From Haliotis asinina (Eukaryota; Mollusca; Gastropoda; Lepetellida; Haliotidae), in assembly GCF_037392515.1 (NCBI RefSeq), contig NC_090280.1, positions 27,595,118-27,659,117 on the forward strand: a stretch of DNA of 64,000 bases, written 5' to 3'. The notes beneath the pieces were generated by a model. That model saw only the letters and a list, made by a program, of their open reading frames with translations, was not told where the DNA came from and searched no databases. The position numbers were made by a program, and so were the translations under genes. Shown here in pieces: positions 49,101 through 56,000 of the stretch (position 1 is its first letter; each line of letters opens with the position of its first letter).

Positions 49101-50549
49101 ATGTTACACATTGGGGATGCTGCTGTTAGTGAGCAGTTGGAGCTTCTGTCCTGGCATTTGAGGAATGTTGTTTTGAATTGCAGTCTCATATAAAGATGGT
49201 AACAGATGGGCCTTGTTGTTTCTTTGCCTTGTACTTGTGTTCAAGGATCATACAAGCAGTGGTCAGCTGACTGTGTCCATGTTGATAATACCAGCATATT
49301 ACCTCATCGGGATGAGATATGAAATATGGTTGCTTCATCAGCAACAGCAGCAGCAGCAATGTGAACCCCATTCACATCACCAGGGTTTTACACATCCTGC
49401 ATGCACAGATGTACCGAATGGGTGCAGAGGAAATGCAATATTGCTTCAAAACTAAACAAAGTTGTGGTGTGATGTGTAATATATTGAGAGAAAGATATAA
49501 GTTATCACTGAAAGTTTCAGAATCTAATTATGGCAAACTAGCACAACAGATTTTATTCATTGTTTTTGGTTTAAGTATGGAATGTCAGTATCGAGTATGT
49601 CCCCTATGAGCTCTCGCATCGGTCTGACAAAGTCTGGGCATACCTCCAATCAGTGTCCTCATTAAATTTCAAACAGTTGATGCAATCATTGATTTTTTCC
49701 ATCAGTACACAATATGATAGACATTTCTTGCATAAAACTGTGGTAAATTTGTCATAGTATGACCAGAGTGTGTGACAATGTCTCAACTGTCAGAACAGAT
49801 TACCATGCTCACAAGAGGTGACAGACAGGTGGTCAGACGTGCTGACTTAGCTGATGTGTGTCATTATCTTCCAATTGCCCAGATCAGTACTCATGTGTCT
49901 GGTCTGGTCCAGACTCAATCATTTAGAGACCGCTGTCATATAGCCTTACAGTTCCTGACTGTCGCATTTGAGAGCAAACAAAACCTTACAACAGATCAAC
50001 AATAGTTACAGGAAAGAACCTAAAGAAAAGAATGCTATGGATATCAGCTTTTTGAGGTCCTTTTCAGTGTATATTCTTACCCATTCACGGGGTGGTGGGA
50101 TAGGACAGTGATTAAAGCGTTCACTCTTCACGCTGAAGACTGTTGTTCGATTCCCCTCATGGGCACAATATATGAAGTCCATTCCTGGTGTCCTCTGCTG
50201 TCTTATTGCTGGAATAATGCTAAAAGCAGCACCAATTACTCATCATGTTATCAAAAAATCTAGAAAACAGACAGGCCATGTACAGGAAATAACCTGGAGG
50301 TGATTACCTGCTTCAAAGTAGTATATGTGTTGACGTAAGGTGTGTATTTGGGCCAGTTACAGTTGTTTAATTGTGGACAATTTCTGGTTCCAGAAAGCTC
50401 TGCTGCCTGGTATCTACATCTTGCTGGATATAGCCGACCGCTTCCAAATTGCACAGCTGCTGGCTGTCCTGCCACATGGGACGAAGGAAGTGTTTAAGTT
50501 AATGTACACTGAATACACCAAGTACCACAAGTACGCAGGGAGAGTGTAG
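16166..50549 (+). CDS. URB2: Unhealthy ribosome biogenesis protein 2 homolog (URB2), 30 coding exons
   Basis: URB2 is a nucleolar helical-repeat protein needed for early 60S ribosome assembly. Exons: 16166-16181, 17572-17722, 18284-18404, 18939-19097, 19504-19638, 20441-20583, 24159-24282, 24596-24684, 25835-26074, 26512-26620, 27114-27274, 28622-28734, 29598-29761, 30994-31224, 31901-32053, 32480-32631, 34085-34216, 34623-34724, 35702-35807, 36966-37181, 37785-37883, 38380-38499, 38881-39228, 39619-40047, 41207-41329, 41986-42102, 46348-46570, 47710-47814, 48924-49035, 50394-50549. Phases agree everywhere except exons 27/28. The start MASYTG (16 bp) splices in phase to LFNKIKDKT, matching the vertebrate N-terminus. 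VHFAWCSN, a YHRSASWDGQ block and the C-terminal Urb2/Npa2 domain (VTLLPAVK, PGIYILLDIADRF, EVFKLMYTEYTKYHKY) support the call. PKKKRKL in exon 18 is a classical nuclear localisation signal. Length is about 1,549 residues against about 1,524 in human. Intron 11 uses a GC donor. Confidence 0.95.
16752..16860. repeat. Perfect-hairpin repeat in URB2 intron 1
   Basis: Arms 16752-16793 and 16819-16860 are near-exact reverse complements (GGGGTCGTTGTCGGCA against TGCTGACAACGACCCC) around a loop of about 25 nt. A related single arm is at 61086-61123, so this is a dispersed element. Confidence 0.8.
17866..18095 (+). repeat. SINE family B in URB2 intron 2
   Basis: Body GTCTGGTCCAGACTTGATTA and tail ATAGCTGGAATATTGCTGAG. 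A separate tail fragment of the same family precedes it at 17815-17858. Confidence 0.85.
18420..18620 (+). pseudogene. DIRS-like tyrosine recombinase, C-terminal fragment
   Basis: The segment GTVFGNHYLRDI followed by TEDVSSL lines up with STTVFASHYLRDL and VEDMEGL in the DIRS recombinase at 62.2-62.7 kb, including the catalytic tyrosine. A stop follows after SLVP, with SRGAAV-like coding in another frame. It sits in URB2 intron 3, only about 15 bp after the exon 3 donor. Confidence 0.7.
18650..18840 (+). other. Unexplained open stretch with splice-like ends
   Basis: An open reading of about 64 codons (contains LIRSCYHNSLRISALSQK) runs from near an AG at 18644 to a GTGAC at 18841. Its phases (2 in, 1 out) do not fit the phase-0 intron it lies in, and URB2 aligns well without it. 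It may be a decayed exon, DIRS tail sequence or chance. Confidence 0.35.
19290..19470 (+). repeat. SINE family B, diverged
   Basis: In URB2 intron 4, ending about 35 bp before exon 5. It retains ATCACTGGATTGTCTGG and TTGCTGGAATATTG. Confidence 0.75.
19564..19965 (+). repeat. 85-bp tandem repeat duplicating the end of URB2 exon 5 and its 5' splice site
   Basis: Five units. The first is the real exon end (75 bp) plus the start of intron 5. Later units repeat it, each with a GTGAGT donor: 19639 (true, CAG|GTGAGT), 19714, 19799 and 19884 (CAA|GTGAGT). The last unit lost its donor. Unit two has a 10-bp deletion. The reading frame stays open from exon 5 to 19887. Confidence 0.9.
20584..21405. other. 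URB2 intron 6, left part
   Basis: Unique-looking sequence. CCACTATACCCTGGATGCAT (20669) and its near reverse complement at 21062-21085 mark a diverged inverted repeat around a spacer of about 370 bp. No gene or RNA is recognised. Confidence 0.4.
21796..23394 (+). CDS. 532-codon frame of the intron 6 element, gag-like with internal minisatellite
   Basis: Residues 1-60 contain paired cysteines (CSLCKVGLSAVDPSC, then CRLC) resembling the zinc-knuckle start of DIRS gag-like proteins. Residues 65-200 are Ser/Thr-rich and low in complexity. Residues about 204-415 are encoded by the 32-bp array and read as a 32-residue periodic peptide (TGHRPLHA, SLDTGLFMH, HWTPASSC). The last 115 residues are unlike the rest, with an acidic SDEEEASH patch. 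I recognise no enzyme. The start at 21796 is the first ATG of the frame. Whether it is expressed is unknown. Confidence 0.45.
   Translation: MIKSCSLCKVGLSAVDPSCQPICPFTVRRELCKNLSGLEFALYLCTFQRCFKDKQCRLCQVMSNKSVDSASSNRMLITEDIPDFSDQPDISQVMVESARIRIISTKDSEVMSSTTRSALKLHPTSSTSSFSNEIVPDECHIYNKHPPVLPEVQIISTPDQHSASARPSTTSTTALQTSESLLSMQPFTSSTLSTSDASAAAYTAVTGHRPLHASQSMDTGLFMHHSHWTPASSCTAVTGHRPLHASQSLDTGLFMYCSHWTPASSCTAVTGHRPLHAPQSLDTGLFMYCSHWTPASSCIAVTGHRPFHAQQSLDTGLFMHRSHWTPASSCTAVTGHRPLHAPQSLDTGLFMHRRHWTPASSCTVVTEHRPLHAPPSLDTGLFMHSSHWTPASSCTKVTGHRPLHAPKSLDTSPFMQQFTTHIIKLMDHCSEEEWRRQSPATTTVTLDDRSSAALGPSDEEEASHASNHHRRLYHCIAIWMNLLPLTPRMLALAGLERLPRTECIVHLSGVELLCPTRPTREKIDTDKSVFTS
22404..23041. repeat. 32-bp minisatellite, about 20 copies
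   Basis: Unit CAGTCACTGGACACCGGCCT then CTTCATGCACCG. Because 32 is not a multiple of three, any frame crossing it reads all three phases in turn. None has a stop, so three long overlapping frames result. Confidence 0.95.
24700..25045. repeat. Degenerate G-rich tandem repeat in URB2 intron 8
   Basis: Irregular copies of GGGAGATCAGTCTGGTCT followed by GGACCCAG, with a period of about 32-40 bp. The array ends just upstream of the first snoRNA-like unit. Confidence 0.7.
25061..25132 (+). ncRNA. C/D snoRNA 1, SNORD57-related, class II guide (URB2 intron 8)
   Basis: Terminal stem CCCA/TGGG; C box GTGATGA 25067-25073; internal CTGA (D') near 25087; D box CTGA 25124-25127. The guide TAACTGATCTAAT abuts box D and is complementary to 18S ATTARATCAGTTA. 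C/D snoRNAs direct fibrillarin to methylate the target base paired to the fifth guide nucleotide upstream of box D. Confidence 0.88.
26200..26365 (+). repeat. SINE family B, diverged (URB2 intron 9)
   Basis: Contains TTGATCACTGGATTGTCTG and ATATAGCTGTAATATTGC. A family A head fragment precedes it at about 26100-26165. Confidence 0.7.
26681..26752 (+). ncRNA. C/D snoRNA 2, class II guide (URB2 intron 10)
   Basis: C box ATGATGA 26687-26693, D box 26744-26747, stem TCCCA/TGGGA. The guide is identical to snoRNA 1. The upstream flank (CTTAAAGCTGGCTA) also matches that of snoRNA 1, so the two arose by duplication of a larger block. Confidence 0.88.
26828..27050. repeat. 39-bp minisatellite grown from a SINE B head
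   Basis: About six copies of CAGCAATCCATGCTTGTCAT then AAAACTGAGTGTCACCCTT. The first half is the family B head sequence, so the array probably formed from a SINE fragment. It ends about 65 bp before exon 11. Confidence 0.85.
27425..27592. repeat. 84-bp tandem duplication (URB2 intron 11)
   Basis: Two copies about 95 % alike, starting GTAGAGTCATTGTTAAGTAT. Confidence 0.9.
28005..28077 (+). ncRNA. C/D snoRNA 3, class II guide (URB2 intron 11)
   Basis: C box GTGATGA 28012-28018, D box 28068-28071, stem TCCCA/TGGGA. The guide matches snoRNAs 1 and 2; the D'-proximal segment differs. Confidence 0.87.
29044..29115 (+). ncRNA. SNORD57: C/D snoRNA 4, class Ia guide, SNORD57-like (URB2 intron 12)
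   Basis: Stem GTCTCCCA/TGGGGAC; C box GTGATGT (one mismatch) 29052-29058; D box 29105-29108. The guide CTGATCTAATGAG lies one base upstream of D and pairs with 18S CTCATTARATCAG, so the fifth base upstream faces the residue equivalent to human A99, the SNORD57 target. Confidence 0.88.
29762..30993. other. URB2 intron 13, mostly unassigned
   Basis: Holds only eroded SINE pieces: family B body fragments near 30360-30400 and 30700-30760, and a family A head near 30595-30690. A self-complementary CAATAGTTGGTTGCAATAAA stretch lies near 30200. No snoRNA-like unit was found. Confidence 0.45.
31663..31738 (+). ncRNA. SNORD57: C/D snoRNA 5, class Ib guide (URB2 intron 14)
   Basis: C box ATGATGT 31673-31679, D box 31727-31730, extended stem TGCC TCCCA / TGG TTGGCA. 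The guide TGATCTAATGAGT targets the A99 equivalent, with a possible G-U pair next to box D. It lies about 160 nt from the 3' splice site, the shortest such distance in the set. Confidence 0.8.
32101..32170 (+). ncRNA. C/D snoRNA 6, degenerate (URB2 intron 15)
   Basis: C box GTGATGT 32109-32115, D box 32161-32164, stem ATCCC/TGGGT. The guide is damaged (TATCTAATATGT), so this copy may be non-functional or retargeted. Confidence 0.65.
32820..33900. repeat. 22/44-bp minisatellite with higher-order structure (URB2 intron 16)
   Basis: Alternating 22-bp subunits GTCCCTTGCTGGCTGGGTTA and TATCCCTTGCCAATGAGAG. A block with CTTTCTGAAAGGGGAAGC recurs at about 33180 and 33425, showing duplication of a segment of about 240 bp. 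Open frames on the reverse strand are by-products. Confidence 0.92.
34749..34823 (+). ncRNA. C/D snoRNA 7, class II guide, close to a donor (URB2 intron 18)
   Basis: C box ATGATGT 34757-34763, D box 34814-34817, intact TAACTGATCTAAT guide, weak terminal stem. It begins only about 25 nt after the exon 18 donor, which may hinder processing. Confidence 0.7.
35520..35695 (+). repeat. SINE family A abutting the exon 19 acceptor
   Basis: B box AGGTTTGATTCCCCAC and tail TGACATATTGCTAAATC. The tail's ACTCACTCGCTCGC run ends about 10 bp before the exon 19 3' splice site at 35701, so SINE sequence supplies part of the pyrimidine-rich acceptor context. Confidence 0.8.
35925..36255. repeat. Family C SINE fragments in opposite orientations
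   Basis: A reverse head at 35925-36030 and a forward 3' segment at 36165-36255 (CTAGAATCTGTACTTTACTG) flank unassigned sequence, a fold-back layout like that at 57.3 kb. Confidence 0.6.
36260..36332 (+). ncRNA. C/D snoRNA 8, class II guide (URB2 intron 19)
   Basis: C box ATGATGA 36267-36273, D box 36323-36326, strong TCCCA/TGGGA stem; all elements match consensus. It follows the family C fragment directly. Confidence 0.9.
36400..36650 (+). repeat. Family A SINE split by a MITE
   Basis: The head (GGTAACCTAGTGGGTAAAGC) and the body (TAGGTACAATGTGTAAAGTC) are separated by a 100-bp insertion at 36457-36556. Confidence 0.75.
36457..36556. mobile_element. Palindromic MITE, copy 1
   Basis: Terminal inverted repeats CCTTTCACAATGCA and TTGCTTCATGAAAGG with internal AGTTATTAACTTAACC. 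It sits inside a family A SINE. Confidence 0.7.
36677..36781. mobile_element. Palindromic MITE, copy 2
   Basis: Ends CCTTTCACAAAGCAC and GGTTGCTTTGTGAAAG; about 80 % like copy 1. A diverged third relative follows at 36785-36895 (CTTAGCGCTAAGGTTG). Confidence 0.7.
38030..38327 (+). repeat. Two SINE family B copies in tandem (URB2 intron 21)
   Basis: Copy one (38030-38195) has a full tail with TGGAACATTGCTGAGTGTGG. Copy two (38196-38327) has a short head and lacks the tail; it ends about 50 bp before exon 22. Confidence 0.8.
39265..39370 (+). repeat. Family A SINE (URB2 intron 23)
   Basis: B box GGGTTCAATTCCCAA and tail GATATTGCTGGAATATTG. Confidence 0.75.
40185..40315 (+). repeat. Family A SINE (URB2 intron 24)
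   Basis: B box AGGTTCAATACCC and tail GAGTATTGCTGAAAGTG. It ends immediately before snoRNA 9. Confidence 0.75.
40316..40391 (+). ncRNA. C/D snoRNA 9, class II guide (URB2 intron 24)
   Basis: C box ATGATGA 40324-40330, D box 40381-40384, stem CTCTCCA/TAGGAG. The guide is identical to the other class II units. Confidence 0.87.
40520..40575. repeat. CT/ACTC microsatellite
   Basis: A (CT)n run passing into (ACTC)n, the typical end of a SINE tail here. Confidence 0.85.
42103..43655. other. URB2 intron 26, left part: no gene seen
   Basis: AT-rich sequence with an ATTCATTC microsatellite at 43167-43290. No snoRNA-like box pairs and no long repeats recognised. Confidence 0.4.
43660..43903 (-). repeat. 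SINE family B, reverse copy (URB2 intron 26)
   Basis: One of the least diverged copies: GTCTGGACCAGACAATCCAG, CGCAATTGGGAACCGATGAC and the reversed head GGGTTGCTGAAGAC, with a short internal duplication near 43840. Confidence 0.88.
43976..44049 (+). ncRNA. SNORD57: C/D snoRNA 10, class Ia guide (URB2 intron 26)
   Basis: Stem GTCTCCCA/TGGGAGA; C box GTGATGT 43985-43991; D box 44038-44041; guide CTGATCTAATGAG with one unpaired G before box D. Confidence 0.88.
44501..44574 (+). ncRNA. SNORD57: C/D snoRNA 11, class Ia guide (URB2 intron 26)
   Basis: C box GTGATGT 44510-44516, D box 44563-44566, stem GTCTCCC/GGGCGAC with one mismatch. The guide is identical to snoRNA 10. Confidence 0.86.
44660..44800 (+). 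repeat. SINE family B, internally deleted
   Basis: A short head joins directly to GTTGATCACTGGACTGTCTG and a complete tail. Confidence 0.8.
45393..45466 (+). ncRNA. SNORD57: C/D snoRNA 12, class Ia guide (URB2 intron 26)
   Basis: C box ATGATGT 45413-45419, D box 45456-45459, stem GTCTCCC/GGGAGAC perfect over seven pairs. Confidence 0.88.
45625..45815 (+). repeat. Family A SINE, full length (URB2 intron 26)
   Basis: Head GAATGGCCTGGTGGTTAAAG, B box GAGTTCAATTCCCC, body CAATGTGTGAAGCCCATTTC, degenerate tail and ACTC run. Confidence 0.85.
45823..46255 (+). repeat. Dispersed repeat family E, copy 1
   Basis: Shares the order GCACA..CTTTTC, ACCAAACTTGGCACATAGAT, TGTACTGGTGCCTTT and TTCATGAAGAGTATTTTGCC with 53515-53965. 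It ends about 90 bp before exon 27. Confidence 0.75.
46943..47015 (+). ncRNA. SNORD57: C/D snoRNA 13, class Ib guide (URB2 intron 27)
   Basis: Stem ACTCCCA/TGGGAG; imperfect C box GTGATTA 46954-46960; D box 47003-47006; guide CACTGATCTAATGAGT, the longest match to 18S in class I. Confidence 0.82.
47185..47655 (+). repeat. Family A fragment (47185-47295) and family B fragment (47535-47655)
   Basis: The first has CAGGTTCTATTCCC and GTGCAATGTGTGAAGCGC. The second has GTTGATCACTGGATTGTCAG and a diverged tail. They are separated by sequence with no recognised content. Confidence 0.7.
48221..48387. repeat. Long hairpin (URB2 intron 28)
   Basis: Arms 48221-48275 and 48335-48387 are reverse complements over about 53 bp with few mismatches (CAGTGAGT, ACTTCTTTAATTCAGTGAG), around a loop of about 60 nt. 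It probably is a MITE; intron transcripts would carry a strong stem. Confidence 0.8.
48600..48890. repeat. Degenerate tandem repeat, about 40 bp (URB2 intron 28)
   Basis: Irregular copies of GTAAGTGATAACTGTAATTA and ATACAACAGTGTAGT; stops about 30 bp short of the exon 29 acceptor region. Confidence 0.7.
49795..50245 (+). repeat. Family B (49795-49955) and family A (50085-50245) SINEs (URB2 intron 29)
   Basis: The B copy has GTCTGGTCCAGACTCAATCA but no tail. The A copy has GACAGTGATTAAAGCGTTCA, B box TTGTTCGATTCCCC and a diverged tail. A short CAG-triplet run lies earlier in the intron at 49337-49357. Confidence 0.78.
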
Positions 50550-50780
50550 TGCCCTGCCCCATGGGATGAAGGAAGTGTTTAAGTTAATGTACACTGAATA
50601 CACCAAGTACCACAAGTACACAGGGAGAGTATAGTGCCCTGCCCCATGGGACGAAGGAAGTGTTTAAGTTAATGTACACTGAATACACCAAGTACCACAA
50701 GTACACAGGGGAGTGTAGTGCCCTGCCCCATGGGACAAAGAGTGTATTAAAGCTTATGAACACCAGATACTGTAAGTTCA
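50468..50780 (+). repeat. 85-bp tandem repeat of the URB2 terminal coding sequence
   Basis: Unit one (50468-50552) is the true last 27 codons plus TAG. Units two (from 50553) and three (from 50638, one base deleted) repeat it with few changes, including the stop codon. Unit four is eroded after about 25 bp. The copies lie in the 3' UTR of URB2. Confidence 0.92.
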
Positions 50781-51590
50781 AGGTAACGGTATGAACATTG
50801 ACTTGTGGACCTGAGTTCAGAGTTCTGAGGTCATAGAGATCCTGTGACAAAATATGTTGCCTGAAAATGTGATGCTGTGGTTCAATATATATACTTGACT
50901 GACAGTTCTAGACAGCACAGTGATCTTCAATGTCCAATAGCTTGCTAAGTGCAGACTGTGTACTCTCTTCCAGTATGATCAAGATTGGTCACATCCATCA
51001 GCTGGGATCTAATCTACACTTTATGACGTTTGTTTGTGCAGTGTTTATGTACTTGTTGATATACCAGTATTTCTTTTGACATAAAATGTTGAAGATTCTT
51101 AATAGTGTCCTTGTTTTTGTCTTCAGTGATTCACGAATAACACCAAAGGGCATTAAGATTTTCACAAACCTCTTGCTTAGATGACCTCAAGTCAGCTTGA
51201 AATACATGGATCAGTCACTGGCTAGCAGCTAGTCAGTTGCTAGTTAGAAACTGGTCTGTTGCTGTTTCGCAGTGTTTCTGTCATCCTGTATTTACCACAC
51301 TTTCACCATTACAAAGTTAGCATCCAGTCATTTCAAAGAATGTTGTGTCTGGCAAATTTTAAAATCAATTTTCTAATTTCCTCTATCAAAACCCCTGGCT
51401 AAAAATAGCAGCATCAACACAATACCCTCTACATGTCTGATTGGTTGTTTGGGTGTATGGCCTCAAGCACAATGAAAAGCATGATCACTTGACTGGTTAA
51501 ATTTATGTGGCGTTTGAAATGCTAGCTGGTCACAATGTCCAGCTGTGGAAAGATTGTAGATTGTGTAGATTGTCTTCAGTCTATGAAATG
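50781..51590. other. URB2 3' flank, nothing recognised
   Basis: Likely 3' UTR followed by spacer. I see no clear AATAAA with a downstream GT-rich element, no SINE and no open frame of note. Confidence 0.4.
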
Positions 51591-51599
51591 AATCAAGTT

Positions 51600-51975
51600 G
51601 TCTGACTGGGCGGTTGGGTTGATTGCCTGTCATTGCACTGAAACAGTTTGGTTTGTTCATTTTCTCAGTCACTGGATTGCCTGGTCCAGGCATAGTATAT
51701 GCAGACCACAGTCATATAGAAAGAATATTGCACTGTTTAACAGTATAGGGAGTTTAGTTTTACACCGCACTCAACAATATTCCAGCTATATGGTGCCAGT
51801 CTGTAAATAATCAAATGTAGACCAGACAATCCATGGATCAACAGCATGAGCATCTAACTCTGCAACTGGGATATAAGGACATGTGTCAATGACCTCGATC
51901 AACCAATCCCATTAATCACCTCTAACGACAAGCATGGGTTACTGAAGATCAGTTCTAACCTGGATCATGACTGAT
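51600..51975. repeat. Two family B SINEs in opposite orientation
   Basis: A diverged forward fragment (51600-51735) is followed by a full reverse copy (51748-51975) with GGAGTTTAGTTTTACACCGC and CGACAAGCATGGGTTACTG. Together they can fold back. Confidence 0.75.
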
Positions 51976-52325
51976 TTTAACAAAACATAATAAAAAGCAG
52001 CTTGAATACACCTGTCATAAAACATGGCCATGGCCATGTCTCTTAGTTATGCATGGATCTACTACTCCACCCTGAAAGTGGTGAAACTGAAGTACCCTTC
52101 CAAGTGACATTAAACTTACTCCCTGCTTTCACATTAAACGGTAATCATTAATCAGACTTTATCATTACTCCAGTCTCTCCTCCTAGGTAAACAGCCCGAT
52201 TCGGGATAACCAGTCTGTATTCCCATGGTAAATGGAGACGTAGAGAAAGATATGACATCTGCCTTGTACACAGAGGGTTTGAATTTCACTCTTTGTACTA
52301 TCAACTTGTTTCTCTAACCTGATAA

Positions 52326-52430
52326 GGGACCACTTGCACAAAGTGATCTTCACACTACAATCATAACTCCAAGAGCCTACCATTGATTTAGACAGTCTTA
52401 GTGCTAAGATCGCTTTGTGTAGATGAGTCC
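52326..52430. mobile_element. Palindromic MITE related to 36.5-36.9 kb
   Basis: Ends CACTTGCACAAAGTGATCTT and AAGATCGCTTTGTGTAGATG are inverted, with internal TAGACAGTCTTAGTGC as in the 36.8-kb relative. Confidence 0.65.
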
Positions 52431-52464
52431 TCATCATTAAGGATGTCTTCATATAGTGGTTGGG

Positions 52465-52625
52465 AAGATGGGATAGCAGACTTGGTGAAGCATTTGCTTG
52501 AGATTCCGAAGACCAGGTTTGATTCCCCATATGGATTCAATATGTGAAGCCCAGTACTAGTGTCCCCTGCTGTGATATTGCTAGAATAGTGCTCAAGGCA
52601 ACGTACAACCATTTTCAGTAACTCA
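52465..52625 (+). repeat. Family A SINE
   Basis: B box AGGTTTGATTCCCC, body CAATATGTGAAGCCCAGTAC and tail TGATATTGCTAGAATAGTGC. Confidence 0.8.
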
Positions 52626-53039
52626 TACAGTAATTATGTTACTGTCTTGGCATAGCACAACTTCACTGGATTTCTGTATGGTGTGCATGTCAAACATGAA
52701 AAAGTACTCTTGCTGGATAGATTCAACATTTTTATTCCTTTCAAATCACAGTCTTAGACAGCGGCAATCAGTTTATTTACCCTGCAATAAACTTGTTAAA
52801 CAAAAACTTAACATGCAATTACCTCTTGCATACAGTCAATGGTTTCATATCATCCAAAAGATATTTAAAAAACAATATAGTAACATAACAAAACTGTCTG
52901 CAACATTTTCACTATTCTTTTATTTCAAAAAGCAGTGATTGACTTGACATGTCTAGAAGCATTATTCAGTATGCCTGCTTCCGGTTATGTAGGTGATGAC
53001 AACCCTGTCTGTGTCAAAGGGGTGTGAAGAGCAGAGGTA

Positions 53040-56000
53040 TTAGGCAGCCCAGGCTGGGTCATAGACAATGGGGAAGAACTGACCCTCCATCTTGTTACCC
53101 TGACAACAAAAAAGACCAGATTCAGCATTCTTTAACACTGCACTAAGGTTACATAATTAAAGACATACTGAGTTGCCATAGCTACCATAGTGAGTGCTGT
53201 GTAAAATTTACAAAGGAGAATTACTCATTTAAATCACATTTGTCAGGAATAAACCATTAGAGAAAACAAACTTAGATTAGAAGTCAATGTAAAAATGGTC
53301 TTGATAAGAATTACTTAGCAGTAATCTAATTAACGGGGGAAGAGGTTTGTAGGGCAGGGTAGGGCACTTATGAGAAATCGTAAACCCAAAAGTCACTGAC
53401 TATCAATTCTTATCATATATATTAATTTGAAAATAAATACAGGTTTATCTTAAAGTGGTACTTTAAGTAAATATAAAAGGTCTAGTGATTTATATTTCTG
53501 GGTGTATATGAAGAGTATTACTATTTATCTCCCACAACACTTGTTGCTGGGGGTATTAAAATGCACTCCATCCATCTGTCCATCCATCCGTGCACGTCTT
53601 TTCCGGGGCAGAACTTCAAATCTGTTCACTACATGACAAATAGATAGACATGGCAGTGTACTGGTGCCTTTTGGTAGTTTTGGATTTCTGAATAAAATAT
53701 TTTTTGTGTTTCCATGGCAACAAGTTCATCTGTGACTGAATTTGGTAGGTTTGCTCTTTAAAACTGTTCACTTTTTCTAAACCAAACTTGACACATAGAT
53801 AGATCTGGTTTTGTACTGGTGCCTATTGGTAGGTTTGGAAATCTGAATGAAATATTTTCAATACTCTTCTTCCACTTTGCCAAAACATTTGACATCATCA
53901 TAACTAGTAGACACGTTCATGAAGAATATTTTGCCCCTGCAGGGGATATTTGTCTTCTTGTTCCACTTGTCATGCTTTGCTGCAACTATAGTTGTGCAAT
54001 ACATTCACAAGTCTTACTACCTTCGGAATAGAAATGCCTTTGAGCAACTCTTCATCAGAGTCTGATTTGACTCCATCAGCAAAGTAATTAAGTACAGCAG
54101 CTCGGCGGGGAACATCGGATCTGGAGTAGAGGAGAAAATGGATCAGTTTAGGTGAATGTTCAACTGTACACGCAATATGGGTCAAGACTAGATGCTGTTG
54201 TATAATGTTCAGGGCAAAAGTGTGCTTTATTACACAATACATGGTGGTAGAGCGAACTGTATTTCTATATCAGTGAAGTAATATTCCAGAAATATCACAG
54301 TTGGGAAATAACACACGGGCTTCACACATTGTACCTGTGTGGGGAATCAAACCCAGGCCTTCATCACCATGAGCAAATGCTTTAACCACTAAGCTACCCA
54401 ACAGCCCAATTTTCTTTTGATGATGACACAGTAGGAGTCGTATGTCATGATGTGAGTATTTCACTAGTCATGTGTGATACAAGTATAGTTGTCCCCTGGA
54501 AGCTGATGTCTACTCACCTGTTGCCATAGGAACCATGGACTGCAAGAGCATGATGGAAACTGGCATGACCCTTCTTCAGGTTGCCTGTGATTGGCTTAAA
54601 GGCAGCTTTCTCTTCATCATTCAGTATTGTCTGAAACAAGAACATCATGACTGTGGGTGTGGATGAAAGTGGGATAAACTTCAGACTGCCATCACCTGCT
54701 TGTGTCATGACCAGACAAACCCATGACTGCCATACAGTAACCATCTGGCCCCCATTTTGAACTATTAAACTCCTGAGAGTTTCTAGGACTTCAGTCCTGT
54801 CATACAACAAAGCATGTGACACGCCTCACCTTAGACAAGGTTTGTCTCGTTCACCTGGCAGTAAATGGGTATCCAGTAGTATAAGTTACGACTGTTAACT
54901 CTCTAGTGCCTCACAGCAGCTAGGGTTATCCAGGGTAATACTGTGTTAGCGCTATGAGCATGCACAATTGCATGGAAACAGGTGCTTTCTAGACAGCCAT
55001 TGTCATTACTTCAATGATGATGCGAGACATATCTTGATCATGAACCTGTATTTGGGAAAGGGAGTGGGTGGGGTTGGGGGGTGTTAATCCATGAAATATT
55101 ACACCTGAAGCTAAGTTTGACAGATATATTGAAGAAACAGGTACTACTTAGACATTATTTACTTAATTCATAAACAACCAACCTAATGTGGTCATCTTTA
55201 TGTAGTGAATCTGGTCAGAAACTATTTCATTGTATTCATGTGGGGAATAAAACCCGGGTGTGACAGGCAAACACTTTAACCATTCTGCTACCACACTGTC
55301 TCCATTTCACACTATCTATGTCATTAATGCTAACACACCTGGATGGACTCCATGTCAGCAAAGTTGAAGTCCGTCACAGGGAGAGGGTTGCCATTTCTGT
55401 TCCATCTGAAACAGACCAGCTGTACTAAAATACACACAGTGACACATTTCATATCACAAGTTATCTCAATGTAACTGTTTGAAAGAAAAGTTCTTGTCAC
55501 ATCCATGTCATTGCTTAATTTACTTTGAGTATTCTGCAGCTGTAGGACACTATTACAACTCAAGGTACAGTGTAGAGTTTTACTTTCATGTGTTGTAAAT
55601 ATTAAAAACTGTAACCTGATGATGTGAAAAGGACAGACCACAGATCAAATGAACTCAATTTAAAATGGCCGGAATGGAGGTTATATGTTTTGAAAACCAT
55701 TAGGACTTTGTAGCAACATCTGCTCAGGCCACAAAGGAAGAAAGCGAGACATCTTCATGGAGGTCATATTGGGAAAAGATGTTACCAGACACACGATCAT
55801 ATCTATACATTGTTTCCAGTTCCGACTTTGTTCATAAGAGCAATGTGCAATATGAACACACAATGAAATTTAGAAAATGATCACATGCAACATGTTACGT
55901 TTTGGATTACACTCTTAGTATTCTAGTGGGTTGGTTAGGTTCCCTTCTGGGATTCAAAACCACTCTCACAGTCAGGAACCTAATCACCAGCACACAATGT

